Origin: Candidatus Aminicenantes bacterium UBA647
Lineage (GTDB): Bacteria; Acidobacteriota; Aminicenantia; UBA2199
DNA: 31,390 nt
NCBI GenBank assembly: GCA_002299555.1
Contig: DBOL01000040.1
Coordinates: 1 to 31,390, forward strand
Direction: 5' to 3'
Shown here: positions 8,370 to 16,422 of the stretch, piece by piece
Position numbering within the stretch: the stretch's first letter is position 1
Layout: the number at the start of each line of letters is the position of its first letter
The notes under the pieces: generated by a model
Databases searched by the model: none
Seen by the model: only the letters and a program-made list of their open reading frames with translations
What the model was told of the DNA's origin: nothing
Made by a program: the position numbers and the translations under genes

Positions 8370-9288
8370 CTGTTTCTTCCTCCTCTTCTTTTTTCCTGCG
8401 ATCACCTATTATATCTATTATTCCGAACAGGTTTTCCCTTATCTCTTCTACTTCCTTCTGTGAGGGGGTGTATTTAGCAAATTTTGAAAGATCAGAGATG
8501 AGAAATACCTGATCGAAATTGCTCTGAACATTTTTGTCCTGTTCGAAATTCCTGAGATTTTGTATGATCTCATATGTGGTAAGATCCTCTGCTTTAAAAT
8601 TGTATAGCCTTGACATAAAGACCTTGTAAGAGTCAGTCAGTTTTAAAAAGAACTTTTTGGTTTTTCCGGTATTAAGAAGATCAGTTTTCCATAAAGATTC
8701 TACTCTGTTCCTGAATTCCACTTCCGGGTGCAATGGGATGGAGATATTCTGCTCATCTGTTTTTTTCCTCCGTCTGAGAAAATAAACAGTCAGAAATATT
8801 ATTACCGCAATGATCAATGTGAGCAATACATATTTAAGCAGATAGAAAGGATTCCCTTTTATTTCAGAGAGGTTTTTTAATGGTTTGATGTCTTTGTCGT
8901 CTTTTTCCAGTACAGATCTGACACTGACAGGGATGGTATTTGAATGGAATTCTTTAATGATTTTTCCCTTATTGATAAGGCTGATATCAAAAGGGCCCAC
9001 ATTAAAATCCCCGGTTTTAAAGAAAGAGATATCAAAATTTTTCTCAAATGTCTTTACCTCCTCATTGTCACTTATTGAGATCTCTGCCTCCTCAATAAAC
9101 TCGAATTCAGGCTTCCCGGGCGATATTTTTATTGAATCACTTTCAGCGGATGTCCTTACAATAAACTTGAGTGTGATCCTCTCTCCAATCGTTACTCCGG
9201 TTGAAGAAACTGATACTGATACCTGTGATTCAGATAAGAGACCCAGAGTAAAAGAGAGTACTAAAAGTATAAGGATCAATTTTTTCAT
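8356..9288 (-). CDS. BatD-like secreted/membrane protein
   Basis: 310 residues: signal peptide (about 1-20), a periplasmic beta-sandwich region (about 22-125), one transmembrane helix (about 149-171) with a following Arg/Lys cluster, and a cytoplasmic helical domain of about 130 residues resembling DUF4381-type tails, ending in an acidic EEEEE stretch. It is only about half the usual BatD length, so it is either a minimal BatD or a DUF4381-type partner of the DUF58 and VWA proteins. Its start overlaps the DUF58 stop (ATGA at 9285-9288), indicating translational coupling. The family call is by architecture and neighbours more than sequence motifs. Confidence 0.65.
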   Translation of the reverse strand: MKKLILILLVLSFTLGLLSESQVSVSVSSTGVTIGERITLKFIVRTSAESDSIKISPGKPEFEFIEEAEISISDNEEVKTFEKNFDISFFKTGDFNVGPFDISLINKGKIIKEFHSNTIPVSVRSVLEKDDKDIKPLKNLSEIKGNPFYLLKYVLLTLIIAVIIFLTVYFLRRRKKTDEQNISIPLHPEVEFRNRVESLWKTDLLNTGKTKKFFLKLTDSYKVFMSRLYNFKAEDLTTYEIIQNLRNFEQDKNVQSNFDQVFLISDLSKFAKYTPSQKEVEEIRENLFGIIDIIGDRRKKEEEEETDASL

Positions 9289-10166
9289 CTTGAATGTTTT
9301 TTCCTCCTTTTCAGAAAAAAGTTAAAAAGAGGTTTCTCATAGTTTTTTTCGCCTGATATGTCTATTGAATCCACATTATATTTATTAAACAATTCTTTCA
9401 GGACTTTATACTCCCGCTCATTTTGCAGGCGGAATTTTCTCCGGATCTTTTCAGATGAAAAATCAACCATAAATTCCTCGCCGCTTTCACTATCTCTCAA
9501 TCTGAAAATACCTTTTTCAGGCAATACAATTTCCCTTTTGTCAGAAATATTAATAGCTATCAGGTCATGTTTTCTCCCGGAGATCCTGAGGGGAAGTGAA
9601 AAATCTTTATCAATAAAATCGGATATCAGAAATACAATTACCTTTTTTTTAATGACCTTGTTCAGATAGGTGAGTCCGTTTTCTATTGATGTTCCCCTGC
9701 TATTAGGTTTGAAGGTCAATATCTCTTTGATTATCCTGAGGAGATGTGATCGCCCTCTTTTGGGAGGTATGTATAATTCTACTTTATCAGTAAAGGCCAG
9801 TAGTCCTACTTTATCTTTATTGTTGTTTGCAGTAAAAGCAATTATCGCAGAGATCTCAGCTGCAACATCTTTTTTGCTTTTCTCTCCTGAAAAAAAGTCA
9901 AGTGACGAAGATAGGTCAACAGCCAATATTACCGTTAACTCTCTCTCCTCAACAAATTGCTTAACGTAGATCTTCCCCATCCGTGATGACACATTCCAAT
10001 CGATAAATCTGATCTCATCGCCCGGATAGTATTCTCTGACCTCTGAGAATTCCATCCCTCTTCCTTTAAATGCTGAATGGTATTCTCCCGAGAAGACCTC
10101 ACTCGAACTTTTTTTCGAAATTATTTCTATCCTTCTAACCTTTCTGAGGATTTCCTCGGAGATCAT
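9285..10166 (-). CDS. DUF58 domain protein
   Basis: 293 residues of a cytoplasmic DUF58 protein. The family signature runs from about residue 36 (GRGMEFSEVREYYPGDE) to IDWNVSSR and YVKQFVEERE (about 67-76). A VWA-like metal site DLSSS follows at 84-88. DUF58 proteins occur next to MoxR AAA+ ATPases and VWA proteins in Bat-like systems. Here the BatD-like and BatA-like genes are immediately downstream, but no MoxR gene lies in the window. The gene starts four bases after the small upstream gene and is part of the same operon. Confidence 0.9.
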   Translation of the reverse strand: MISEEILRKVRRIEIISKKSSSEVFSGEYHSAFKGRGMEFSEVREYYPGDEIRFIDWNVSSRMGKIYVKQFVEERELTVILAVDLSSSLDFFSGEKSKKDVAAEISAIIAFTANNNKDKVGLLAFTDKVELYIPPKRGRSHLLRIIKEILTFKPNSRGTSIENGLTYLNKVIKKKVIVFLISDFIDKDFSLPLRISGRKHDLIAINISDKREIVLPEKGIFRLRDSESGEEFMVDFSSEKIRRKFRLQNEREYKVLKELFNKYNVDSIDISGEKNYEKPLFNFFLKRRKKHSR

Positions 10167-10170
10167 TGTT

Positions 10171-10446
10171 TCAAATAACCTGTATTATTATCTTTCCGGA
10201 ATAACCGATCTTGAGATTTGCAGGAGAATTGAATCTCATGTTCCATATCCTCTCATTATTCCCACTGCAGGACATAATTGCATTCTTCACCTCGAGTGCC
10301 ACCGGAGCGTTTATTTCGACTCCGTCTGCATTTGAATAATTCAAAATTATTGACTTCTTCCTTCTGCTTACACATTCGATAGAATAATCGGTAGAGCCTG
10401 TGTTCTTTATGTAGATCGTATCAACCTCGAATATTTTTTCTTCCAT
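10171..10446 (-). CDS. Small protein of unknown function, first gene of the DUF58-Bat operon
   Basis: A 91-residue protein, predicted mostly beta-strand, with two cysteines and no signal peptide or membrane helix. I do not recognise it. Strong evidence that it is real: a near-perfect promoter (10476-10504), an AAAAGGA SD, and a stop only four bases before the DUF58 start. It occupies the place where moxR is commonly found in these operons, but it is far too small and lacks Walker motifs, so it is not a MoxR remnant that I can recognise. Confidence 0.7.
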   Translation of the reverse strand: MEEKIFEVDTIYIKNTGSTDYSIECVSRRKKSIILNYSNADGVEINAPVALEVKNAIMSCSGNNERIWNMRFNSPANLKIGYSGKIIIQVI

Positions 10447-10475
10447 TTACTTGATCCTTTTTGTTCAATCCGATA

Positions 10476-10504
10476 ATTATAATACTCATAAATGGAGATA
10501 TCAA
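10476..10504 (-). promoter_or_regulatory. Promoter of the DUF58-Bat operon
   Basis: On the reverse strand TTGATA (10504-10499), a 17-base spacer and TATAAT (10481-10476). Predicted transcript start is near 10469, giving a leader of about 23 bases with an AAAAGGA SD before the ATG at 10446. Confidence 0.75.
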
Positions 10505-10580
10505 GAGCAAGAAATTTCTTCACTAAAAATTTTTGTGGAAATTTTATTTATTTGTATCTATACTTTTAAGAGAGAGGAAA

Positions 10581-11261
10581 ATGGAAAAGGATCAGAAGTA
10601 CCTGATTCCCTGTTGGCATTGTGGTGCTGAATTCAATATGTTCGATTCTACATTCTGCTGCCACTTCGAGCCTACCCCTCTCTGCCTTTTCTGTTATCAA
10701 TGTTTATGCGGTGCTTCTGAAGATTACCGTAGCAATATCCTGAAAGATGCTCCCCCTGAATATTTTGAAATGAAACAAAGGTCACTCAGGCAAAAAGATA
10801 TGAAGCTGGGTGAATTGTTATTGAATGCGGGAAAGATTTCCAAGGCGGACCTGGATGTAGCTATTTCAATGCAAAAAGAGATGAAAGCTAAACTTGGTGA
10901 GATTTTTATCAGAATGAAATTGATAACTCCGGAAGACCTTGAGCTTTTCCTTCTGGATCAAAATAGTATTCATGAATCCAAACTGGGACACGATCTGCCG
11001 GATCCTTTTCTGATCGAGAAGTTAGGAGCGGAGTTTTGTCTGAGGGTTGGAATGATCCCTATTGAGGTCTTGGAGATAGATGAAAAGAAGATACTTAATT
11101 TTGCTATTGAGAAGAGAGAGGATCTGGCGCGGATAAAGCTTTGTGATGAATTGTCAGATTATATATTGCTCCCTTCTCTGGGGAAAAGCGAGGAGATGAA
11201 GATACTTCTCAGAAAGGTCAAAGCTATTAAAGAGGTGGAAGACATCCTTACTCTGAAATAA
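10581..11261 (+). CDS. Cysteine-rich Zn-ribbon plus PilB/GspE N-terminal-like domain protein
   Basis: 226 residues. Eight cysteines fall in the first 43 residues (11, 14, 26, 27, 35, 38, 41, 43), suggesting one or two zinc sites. From about residue 74 the sequence reads like the N-terminal helical domain of type II secretion/type IV pilus ATPases (KLGELLLNAG...LDVAISMQ...LGEIFIRMKLITPEDLELFL), a fold that in the MshE family binds c-di-GMP. No ATPase domain follows, so this is a stand-alone regulator or adaptor. The ATG at 10581 (SD GAGAGG) was chosen over an in-frame upstream start at 10533. A TATACT box ends 16 bases before the ATG. The domain call is by eye. Confidence 0.7.
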   Translation: MEKDQKYLIPCWHCGAEFNMFDSTFCCHFEPTPLCLFCYQCLCGASEDYRSNILKDAPPEYFEMKQRSLRQKDMKLGELLLNAGKISKADLDVAISMQKEMKAKLGEIFIRMKLITPEDLELFLLDQNSIHESKLGHDLPDPFLIEKLGAEFCLRVGMIPIEVLEIDEKKILNFAIEKREDLARIKLCDELSDYILLPSLGKSEEMKILLRKVKAIKEVEDILTLK

Positions 11262-11279
11262 AGGGCTAAAATATTTTTT

Positions 11280-13631
11280 CTAATTATATACCTTACCGGT
11301 AAGCGATCTGACAATGAATTTTGCAGCTTCCTTATGTTTCCCGCCTTTTCTTATCGGAGGGCCCACACAGGAAGGACATCCTGCCGGACAGTCACAACCG
11401 TCTATGGTGGATAAAACATCTTCCATCAAAGTTTTCCCTTTTTCGTAGAGAACTTCAGAGAACCCGATACCGTTCGGATAACTGTCATATATGTATATGT
11501 TTGGTTCGAAACTATGTCCGTTGTTCGCAAAGCTCCCGGCAGATTTCCCGGGTCTTTTACTTATCGGTTCCTTAGTGATGTTATCTTCTACTGATACACC
11601 CAGATCTTTTACATCGCACATCAGCATAACTGCACTGATATGCCGCATGAGATAGGCAATCCCGTTTATCGCCTCTATTTTATCTTCAGTATTAATATCT
11701 ATCGAGTCAAGAAGTTCTTTCCTGATAGTAAGCCAGAAGGCGGTAGAGTGCATTTCACGCTGAGGGAGCTGAAGGTCGCCTGAACCGACATTTTCATTGG
11801 TGAAAAATTTCAGTTTTTTAAAGCCCACAACCTGTGAAAAAACATGAACTTCACCGGTAGATATAACATAGTCCCTGAACCCGGTATCGTCAAAAAGATC
11901 AAGGATACTGACTTTAGTATAGGTTATTGCATCCGTATAATAATCAGAGTTTGATTCTCTTACAAAAGCTTTTCTGTTCTCAAAGTCAAATTGTTCAACA
12001 ACATATTGTTCTCCCTCAAGAATGTAGATTGCTTTTTCATGAAGAGTTTCAAGCGCTGAGGAAAAATCAACTTCTGCTATAACCTTTTCACGAGAGGTAG
12101 TATCCACGACCACGAAATTATCTGATGATACTCTGTTAATGCTTACTGCGTCCGCCGGGTATCCCTCTTCAGTCCAGAACCACTTGTCATCTCTTTTCAG
12201 CAATATTCTGTTCTCCGCCAGATAATCCAGAATCTCTTCAAGGTCTTCACTACCGAATTTTTCCCCTGATACAAAAGGGAGCTCAAAGGATGCGCATTTT
12301 ATATGATCTATCAGAATTGTCAGGTTGTCAGGGTTGATCCTGCCCGTCTCAGGAGATCTTCCCGTAAAATATTCCGGGTGATTGACTATATATTGATCGA
12401 TAGGTGAAGATGAAGCAACCAGGATACCGATAGAGCTGGAGGACCTCCTCCCTGCACGCCCGAATCTCTGCCATGTAGATGAAATTGTTCCGGGGTAAGA
12501 TGCAAGGACCACTCCGTCAAGAGATCCGATATCTATTCCAAGTTCCAGAGCATTAGTTGATACTACACCCCGGATCTTCCCGGACTTCAGTCCTCTCTCG
12601 ATCTCCCTTCTCTTTGCCGGGAGGTAACCTCCCCGATATCCCCTTATGATCCCTTTCTGATTCACATTCCGTTCAAAATCACTTTTCAGATATTTGACAA
12701 GGATCTCTGTGATCAGGCGTGCATTTGTGAATGTGATAGTTGTCAGGTTGTTCTTTAGAAGGATCCCTGACACTTCTCTTGCCAGAGAGATGTAGGATCT
12801 CCTTATTCCAAGCTGTTTATTGACAACCGGAGGATTAAGAAATACGATGAATTTTTTTCCGCGTGGGGCTCCGCTCTTTTCGATCAGGGTGACGTCTTCA
12901 CCTGTTATCATTTCTGCAAGTTCCCCCGGGTTGGCGATCGTAGCTGAAGACATTATGAAAAGAGGGTCAGAGCCGTAAAAAGAGCAAATTCTTTTAAGTC
13001 TTCTGACTATATTTCCCATATGGGAACCGAACACTCCGGTATAATAGTGGAGCTCGTCGATAATAACATATTTCAGATTCTCAAAAAGATTGATCCACTT
13101 CGTATGATGGGGCAGAATACCGGAATGGAGCATATATGGATTAGTTATAACTATCTGGGCTTGTTTTCTTATTGCTTTTCTCGTGGTTTGAGGCGTATCC
13201 CCGTCATAAGTAAAAAGTCCGAGTCTGTCCCCAAGCATCTTGTTGAGATCGAATAGCTCAGCCAATTGGTCTTGAGAAAGTGCTTTTGTCGGGAATAGAT
13301 AAAGGGATTTTGAAGACTTGTCATTTACAAGCGAATTGAGGGTTACAGAGTTGTAAATTAAAGTTTTGCCCGAAGCGGTCGGAGTTGATACCACAACATT
13401 ATTGCCGTTAAGGATATTTTCTATTGCTGTTCTTTGATGGGAAAACAACCTTTCTATCCCCTTTTTTCTGTATATTTCTATTATTTCTTCCGAAAGATTT
13501 TCCGGGAAATCTGAGAATTCTCCTTTGAATTCATCAAGTTTTATGAGCTTGGCCGTGCCGGAGATATCAGCTCTTAATTTCCTGAGGTCATCAAGGGTCT
13601 TTTCGACCCGGGTGTCCTTTTCAGTTGGCAT
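11280..13631 (-). CDS. mrfA: DEAD/DEAH-box helicase with DUF1998 domain, MrfA/YprA type
   Basis: A 783-residue superfamily 2 helicase. Walker A TPTASGKT is at 83-90, DELH at 192-195, SAT at 229-231 and motif VI QRFGRAGRR at 388-396. The C-terminal DUF1998 region ends with Cys746-x-Cys748-x3-Cys752-x2-Cys755, the zinc-cysteine pattern of MrfA (B. subtilis YprA), a 3'-5' DNA helicase of mitomycin-damage repair. The exonuclease partner MrfB is not next to it. Length is close to MrfA. No SD precedes the ATG at 13631. The gene ends 18 bases from the convergent gene at 10581-11261. Role in this organism is inferred from the family. Confidence 0.92.
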   Translation of the reverse strand: MPTEKDTRVEKTLDDLRKLRADISGTAKLIKLDEFKGEFSDFPENLSEEIIEIYRKKGIERLFSHQRTAIENILNGNNVVVSTPTASGKTLIYNSVTLNSLVNDKSSKSLYLFPTKALSQDQLAELFDLNKMLGDRLGLFTYDGDTPQTTRKAIRKQAQIVITNPYMLHSGILPHHTKWINLFENLKYVIIDELHYYTGVFGSHMGNIVRRLKRICSFYGSDPLFIMSSATIANPGELAEMITGEDVTLIEKSGAPRGKKFIVFLNPPVVNKQLGIRRSYISLAREVSGILLKNNLTTITFTNARLITEILVKYLKSDFERNVNQKGIIRGYRGGYLPAKRREIERGLKSGKIRGVVSTNALELGIDIGSLDGVVLASYPGTISSTWQRFGRAGRRSSSSIGILVASSSPIDQYIVNHPEYFTGRSPETGRINPDNLTILIDHIKCASFELPFVSGEKFGSEDLEEILDYLAENRILLKRDDKWFWTEEGYPADAVSINRVSSDNFVVVDTTSREKVIAEVDFSSALETLHEKAIYILEGEQYVVEQFDFENRKAFVRESNSDYYTDAITYTKVSILDLFDDTGFRDYVISTGEVHVFSQVVGFKKLKFFTNENVGSGDLQLPQREMHSTAFWLTIRKELLDSIDINTEDKIEAINGIAYLMRHISAVMLMCDVKDLGVSVEDNITKEPISKRPGKSAGSFANNGHSFEPNIYIYDSYPNGIGFSEVLYEKGKTLMEDVLSTIDGCDCPAGCPSCVGPPIRKGGKHKEAAKFIVRSLTGKVYN

Positions 13632-13636
13632 GAAGT

Positions 13637-13663
13637 AAAAATATCACACCCGGTAACCCGGGT
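13637..13663 (-). terminator. Possible weak terminator of the oxidase operon
   Basis: A 6-bp GC stem ACCCGG/CCGGGT (13648-13653 with 13658-13663), loop of four. On the reverse strand it is followed by GTGATATTTTT. It lies between the oxidase stop and the helicase start. The T-run begins late, so termination would be partial. Confidence 0.35.
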
Positions 13664-13686
13664 CAAGATAACATTTCTCTGACTTT

Positions 13687-14757
13687 TTAACTCTTCCGTT
13701 CTTTGTGTGTTTTCCAAAGCAGCCAGAAGATTAGAGCAAGTCCTGCAACCAGTGTTACCAGGAAAAGTATCATCACGCCGTATTGAGTGTTCGTTCCAAC
13801 GGTCGAAAACTTTTCTGAGAATGGCGCCAGAAACAGGCTTCTCACTTTCCCTCTCATTATTACAAATATTATAAGAGTTATACTCATTATGGCGGAAGCG
13901 GGTATGATTCTTCTCTGCAAAGCCAGATAACCTGTAATTATCAGACCGAAGAAACAAAATACGCTGACAATCGTCCAAGTGGCATCTCCGGTAAGGAAAA
14001 CCTCCCGGATATTATGCGGAAGAATTCTCATGTAGTAAATGAAAGATGGCAGAGTAAGGAAACAGGAATAGCCACTGAGGGAAGATCCAAATGCGATCCA
14101 TGGTTTCGATTTCTCTTTGCCATATTTTATTTTTGAATAAACTGCAATGAAGAGTCCTCCTATTGCAAGCAGCAGAAACAGATAAAATGTATATCTGGGA
14201 ATCATTGTCGGATCACCTGTATTGAGGTGAAGTCCACCCATATGCGAGAAGTATCCTTTCCACAACGACGGTTTGAGCATAAGAGTATTAACATTAACCA
14301 GGATGAAAGCTGTCCATGCAAGGATGAATGATGTAAAAAGGGCTAAATATTTTTTTGTCCTGTGTTTTCCCGAAACCCGAAAGGCGATCCAGTATGCAGC
14401 GTAGTATCCCAGGATCAGGATCACTACCAGGAGGATCCAGTGTGTCCCGATCAATGTCGATGCAGTATAGAAAAAATTGCCATACAGGACCTGAATGAAT
14501 AGGAGAGGAGCAACTCCGAGATTAATGGCAAAGGCTATCGTAAACGGGAGAAGATGTCCCATATCCTTACCGAAAGTAAGCCAATTCTCATCTGAGGTAC
14601 CCTTGAAATATCCGACAGTCATAGAAACTGCGATCGTGAACATTATTCCAACACTGATCAAATGGAGATAATAAGTGAATTGTAATAAAAATTGAAACCA
14701 TCCGGCCGCAACCGGTAAAGCATCCGGATTGGGGATAATATTTATCAGATTATTCAT
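13687..14757 (-). CDS. bd-superfamily oxidase, second membrane subunit
   Basis: A 356-residue polytopic membrane protein with about nine hydrophobic segments and no c-type heme motif. The N-terminal part (QFTYYLHLISVGIMF, His32) resembles the heme-bearing first helix of CydA, and FAINLGVAP resembles its third region, so this may be a CydA-like rather than a CydB-like second subunit. It overlaps the larger subunit by four bases (ATGA at 14754-14757) and is certainly co-translated with it. It would sit in the inner membrane as partner of the cytochrome c-bearing subunit. Identity as subunit II is inferred from position; the fold assignment is by eye. Confidence 0.65.
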   Translation of the reverse strand: MNNLINIIPNPDALPVAAGWFQFLLQFTYYLHLISVGIMFTIAVSMTVGYFKGTSDENWLTFGKDMGHLLPFTIAFAINLGVAPLLFIQVLYGNFFYTASTLIGTHWILLVVILILGYYAAYWIAFRVSGKHRTKKYLALFTSFILAWTAFILVNVNTLMLKPSLWKGYFSHMGGLHLNTGDPTMIPRYTFYLFLLLAIGGLFIAVYSKIKYGKEKSKPWIAFGSSLSGYSCFLTLPSFIYYMRILPHNIREVFLTGDATWTIVSVFCFFGLIITGYLALQRRIIPASAIMSITLIIFVIMRGKVRSLFLAPFSEKFSTVGTNTQYGVMILFLVTLVAGLALIFWLLWKTHKERKS

Positions 14758-16292
14758 TTTTTACTCCTTGATTTAATAATGTATTCTGCAAGCGCTTTCT
14801 TCTCTTCTTCACTACCTTCGAACGGAGGCATATCCTCGTTAAGCTCATTGAGCCTGCTCAGGATATCCATCATCCCATCTATCTCAATAACATCAGATGT
14901 ATTCAGAAAGAGGGGGTCGTCCGGAGAATTCTCATGACAGTCAGAACAGAAAGATTCAAAAAGTGCAGGGCCGTCAAGTGCTCCACCCTGTTCGACTTCT
15001 TCCTGAGGCAATTCGCCATGAATTTCCCAATAGAACCATTTTGCCAATGCATCTTTCTCAACTTCATTCCCAGCGAATTCAGTCATGAAAGGTGTTATCC
15101 CTTTCAGAGATCCGATTATCCTTCTGATCTTTTTCAGATCCCAATCAACCATTTTTTTGTTGATGTTGTTCTTGATCCCGAGGGAGTGACAAGCGTAACA
15201 TTGTATCCTGAAGATCTCTCCACCTGCTTTTACGGCGTTATCAGGAGTGATCTCTTTGATCTCGGTCCATTTTGAATTCTGCAGAATAGATTGATCTTTG
15301 ATTCTGTCAAAATCTGCAACCCTGATGCCTGTAGAATACATATAGTCTTTGATGATATAGGGTTTCCGTCCTGCTTCTCTTATAAATTCAAATGCACCGA
15401 AGAAAACAAAGATGGTCAGGAACATTGCAATTGAAGACTTGAATCCGAATCTTTTGGTTTTCCAGAGGTAAAGGAGAATAAGGAATAGAATGAACAATCC
15501 GAGGCTGATGATCAGATGCCACAAAGAGGATACCATTATTGCGGAACTTCCAGCCAGGCCCTCCATAGCTTGTTTGGGGAATGTTGAATAATACCAGAAT
15601 GCGGATGGGATAAGGCCTGCAAGTGACCAGAATATCCATTTTCCGTTATATTTGACCAGTTCATCCTTCTGTTCGCCTTTGAATTTCCGGGTTGCTGTCA
15701 TCAATCCATAACTTCCGGCAAGGGCAAAGCATAGGAAAGTTCGAAAGGCTGTTGATGAAAGGTAGCTCGGGTTTAAAATACCATCCCAGAAATTCTGAGT
15801 TGCGATCCATTTTCCCGGTGTAAGCATGAATGCAAGTATTGCGTTTATTACCAGGAGCGATCCCCAGGCTGCGATAAAATATATCCAGCCTATCAGAAGG
15901 TGTAATTTCTTTGATATTTTCCCGAAATTATAAAAATATAAAAATGCTGCTACGATCTCTATTACAAACAATACCCACTCGATCGCCCATCCGAAAACAA
16001 ACGTATGGATCAGGTGAGATGTCGCATCGGGGTGGATCAATGCAATAGTGAACCATATCCCGACACCTGTCAATGCACTGAAAACCATTGTCAGCAACAG
16101 GAAGAACTTTGCGTGTTTCTTTACATAATCTACAATATAATCTTTATTCTCCCTATACCCTTTCTTTTCGGTCAGGACTAGCCACAATCCACCACCTACA
16201 GCAAAATGAGAAACGACAACATGAATAATTGCTACAAATGCGATGATAAGCGGCCCTCCGATCAAGGGGAGATACCAAACGGGATAGTTCAT
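14754..16292 (-). CDS. Cytochrome bd-family subunit I fused to a di-heme cytochrome c region
   Basis: 512 residues: about eight transmembrane segments to residue 305, then a soluble C-terminal part. CydA-like features are His24 in the first helix, Glu105 and Glu112 (AIEWVLFVIE, like E. coli Glu99/Glu107), Met253 in IMV, and Glu306 in REAGRKPY, matching the E. coli Glu445 EYGRQPW motif. The position matching the heme b558 ligand His186 reads Arg184 (FRT) in my alignment. The soluble part has two CxxCH sites, 365-369 and 449-453, for covalent heme c. The long quinol loop is missing. This fits the cytochrome c-bearing OR-C-type branch of the bd superfamily. SD AGGAGGG precedes the ATG. Confidence 0.8.
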   Translation of the reverse strand: MNYPVWYLPLIGGPLIIAFVAIIHVVVSHFAVGGGLWLVLTEKKGYRENKDYIVDYVKKHAKFFLLLTMVFSALTGVGIWFTIALIHPDATSHLIHTFVFGWAIEWVLFVIEIVAAFLYFYNFGKISKKLHLLIGWIYFIAAWGSLLVINAILAFMLTPGKWIATQNFWDGILNPSYLSSTAFRTFLCFALAGSYGLMTATRKFKGEQKDELVKYNGKWIFWSLAGLIPSAFWYYSTFPKQAMEGLAGSSAIMVSSLWHLIISLGLFILFLILLYLWKTKRFGFKSSIAMFLTIFVFFGAFEFIREAGRKPYIIKDYMYSTGIRVADFDRIKDQSILQNSKWTEIKEITPDNAVKAGGEIFRIQCYACHSLGIKNNINKKMVDWDLKKIRRIIGSLKGITPFMTEFAGNEVEKDALAKWFYWEIHGELPQEEVEQGGALDGPALFESFCSDCHENSPDDPLFLNTSDVIEIDGMMDILSRLNELNEDMPPFEGSEEEKKALAEYIIKSRSKK

Positions 16293-16325
16293 ATTTCCCT
16301 CCTAAGTTTAGTGATTTTATTTACT

Positions 16326-16359
16326 AACAAATTAACAAATCTGAAAAAAAATAACAAAT
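16326..16359 (+). repeat. Three AACAAAT repeats upstream of the oxidase operon
   Basis: AACAAAT occurs at 16326-16332, 16334-16340 and 16353-16359, between the divergent oxidase and larE-like genes; a fourth copy (16435-16441) is inside the larE-like gene. They could be regulator sites for either gene, but the region is AT-rich and chance is not excluded. Confidence 0.3.
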
Positions 16360-16380
16360 CACATCAGCACTTCATATAAA

Positions 16381-16409
16381 TTGACATAGATATTGACGGC
16401 TGATAGAAT
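16381..16409 (+). promoter_or_regulatory. Promoter of the larE-thiFSGH operon
   Basis: Perfect TTGACA (16381-16386), 17 bases, TAGAAT (16404-16409). The predicted transcript start (about 16416) falls inside the SD GAGG (16415-16418), so the leader would be only about seven bases. No TPP-riboswitch-like sequence is present before the gene. Confidence 0.72.
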
Positions 16410-16422
16410 CAATTGAGGTAAA

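Noticed and set aside
11292..11303. CTTACCGGTAAG perfect palindrome as an operator or terminator
   Set aside because: It is inside the helicase 3' coding end, has no T-run, and a 12-base palindrome is readily explained by chance and coding.
16293..16422. TPP riboswitch upstream of the larE-thi operon
   Set aside because: No CTGAGA-type or ACCTGA...GGxTAATxCC-type thi-box elements are visible, and the promoter sits almost on the start codon, leaving no leader.
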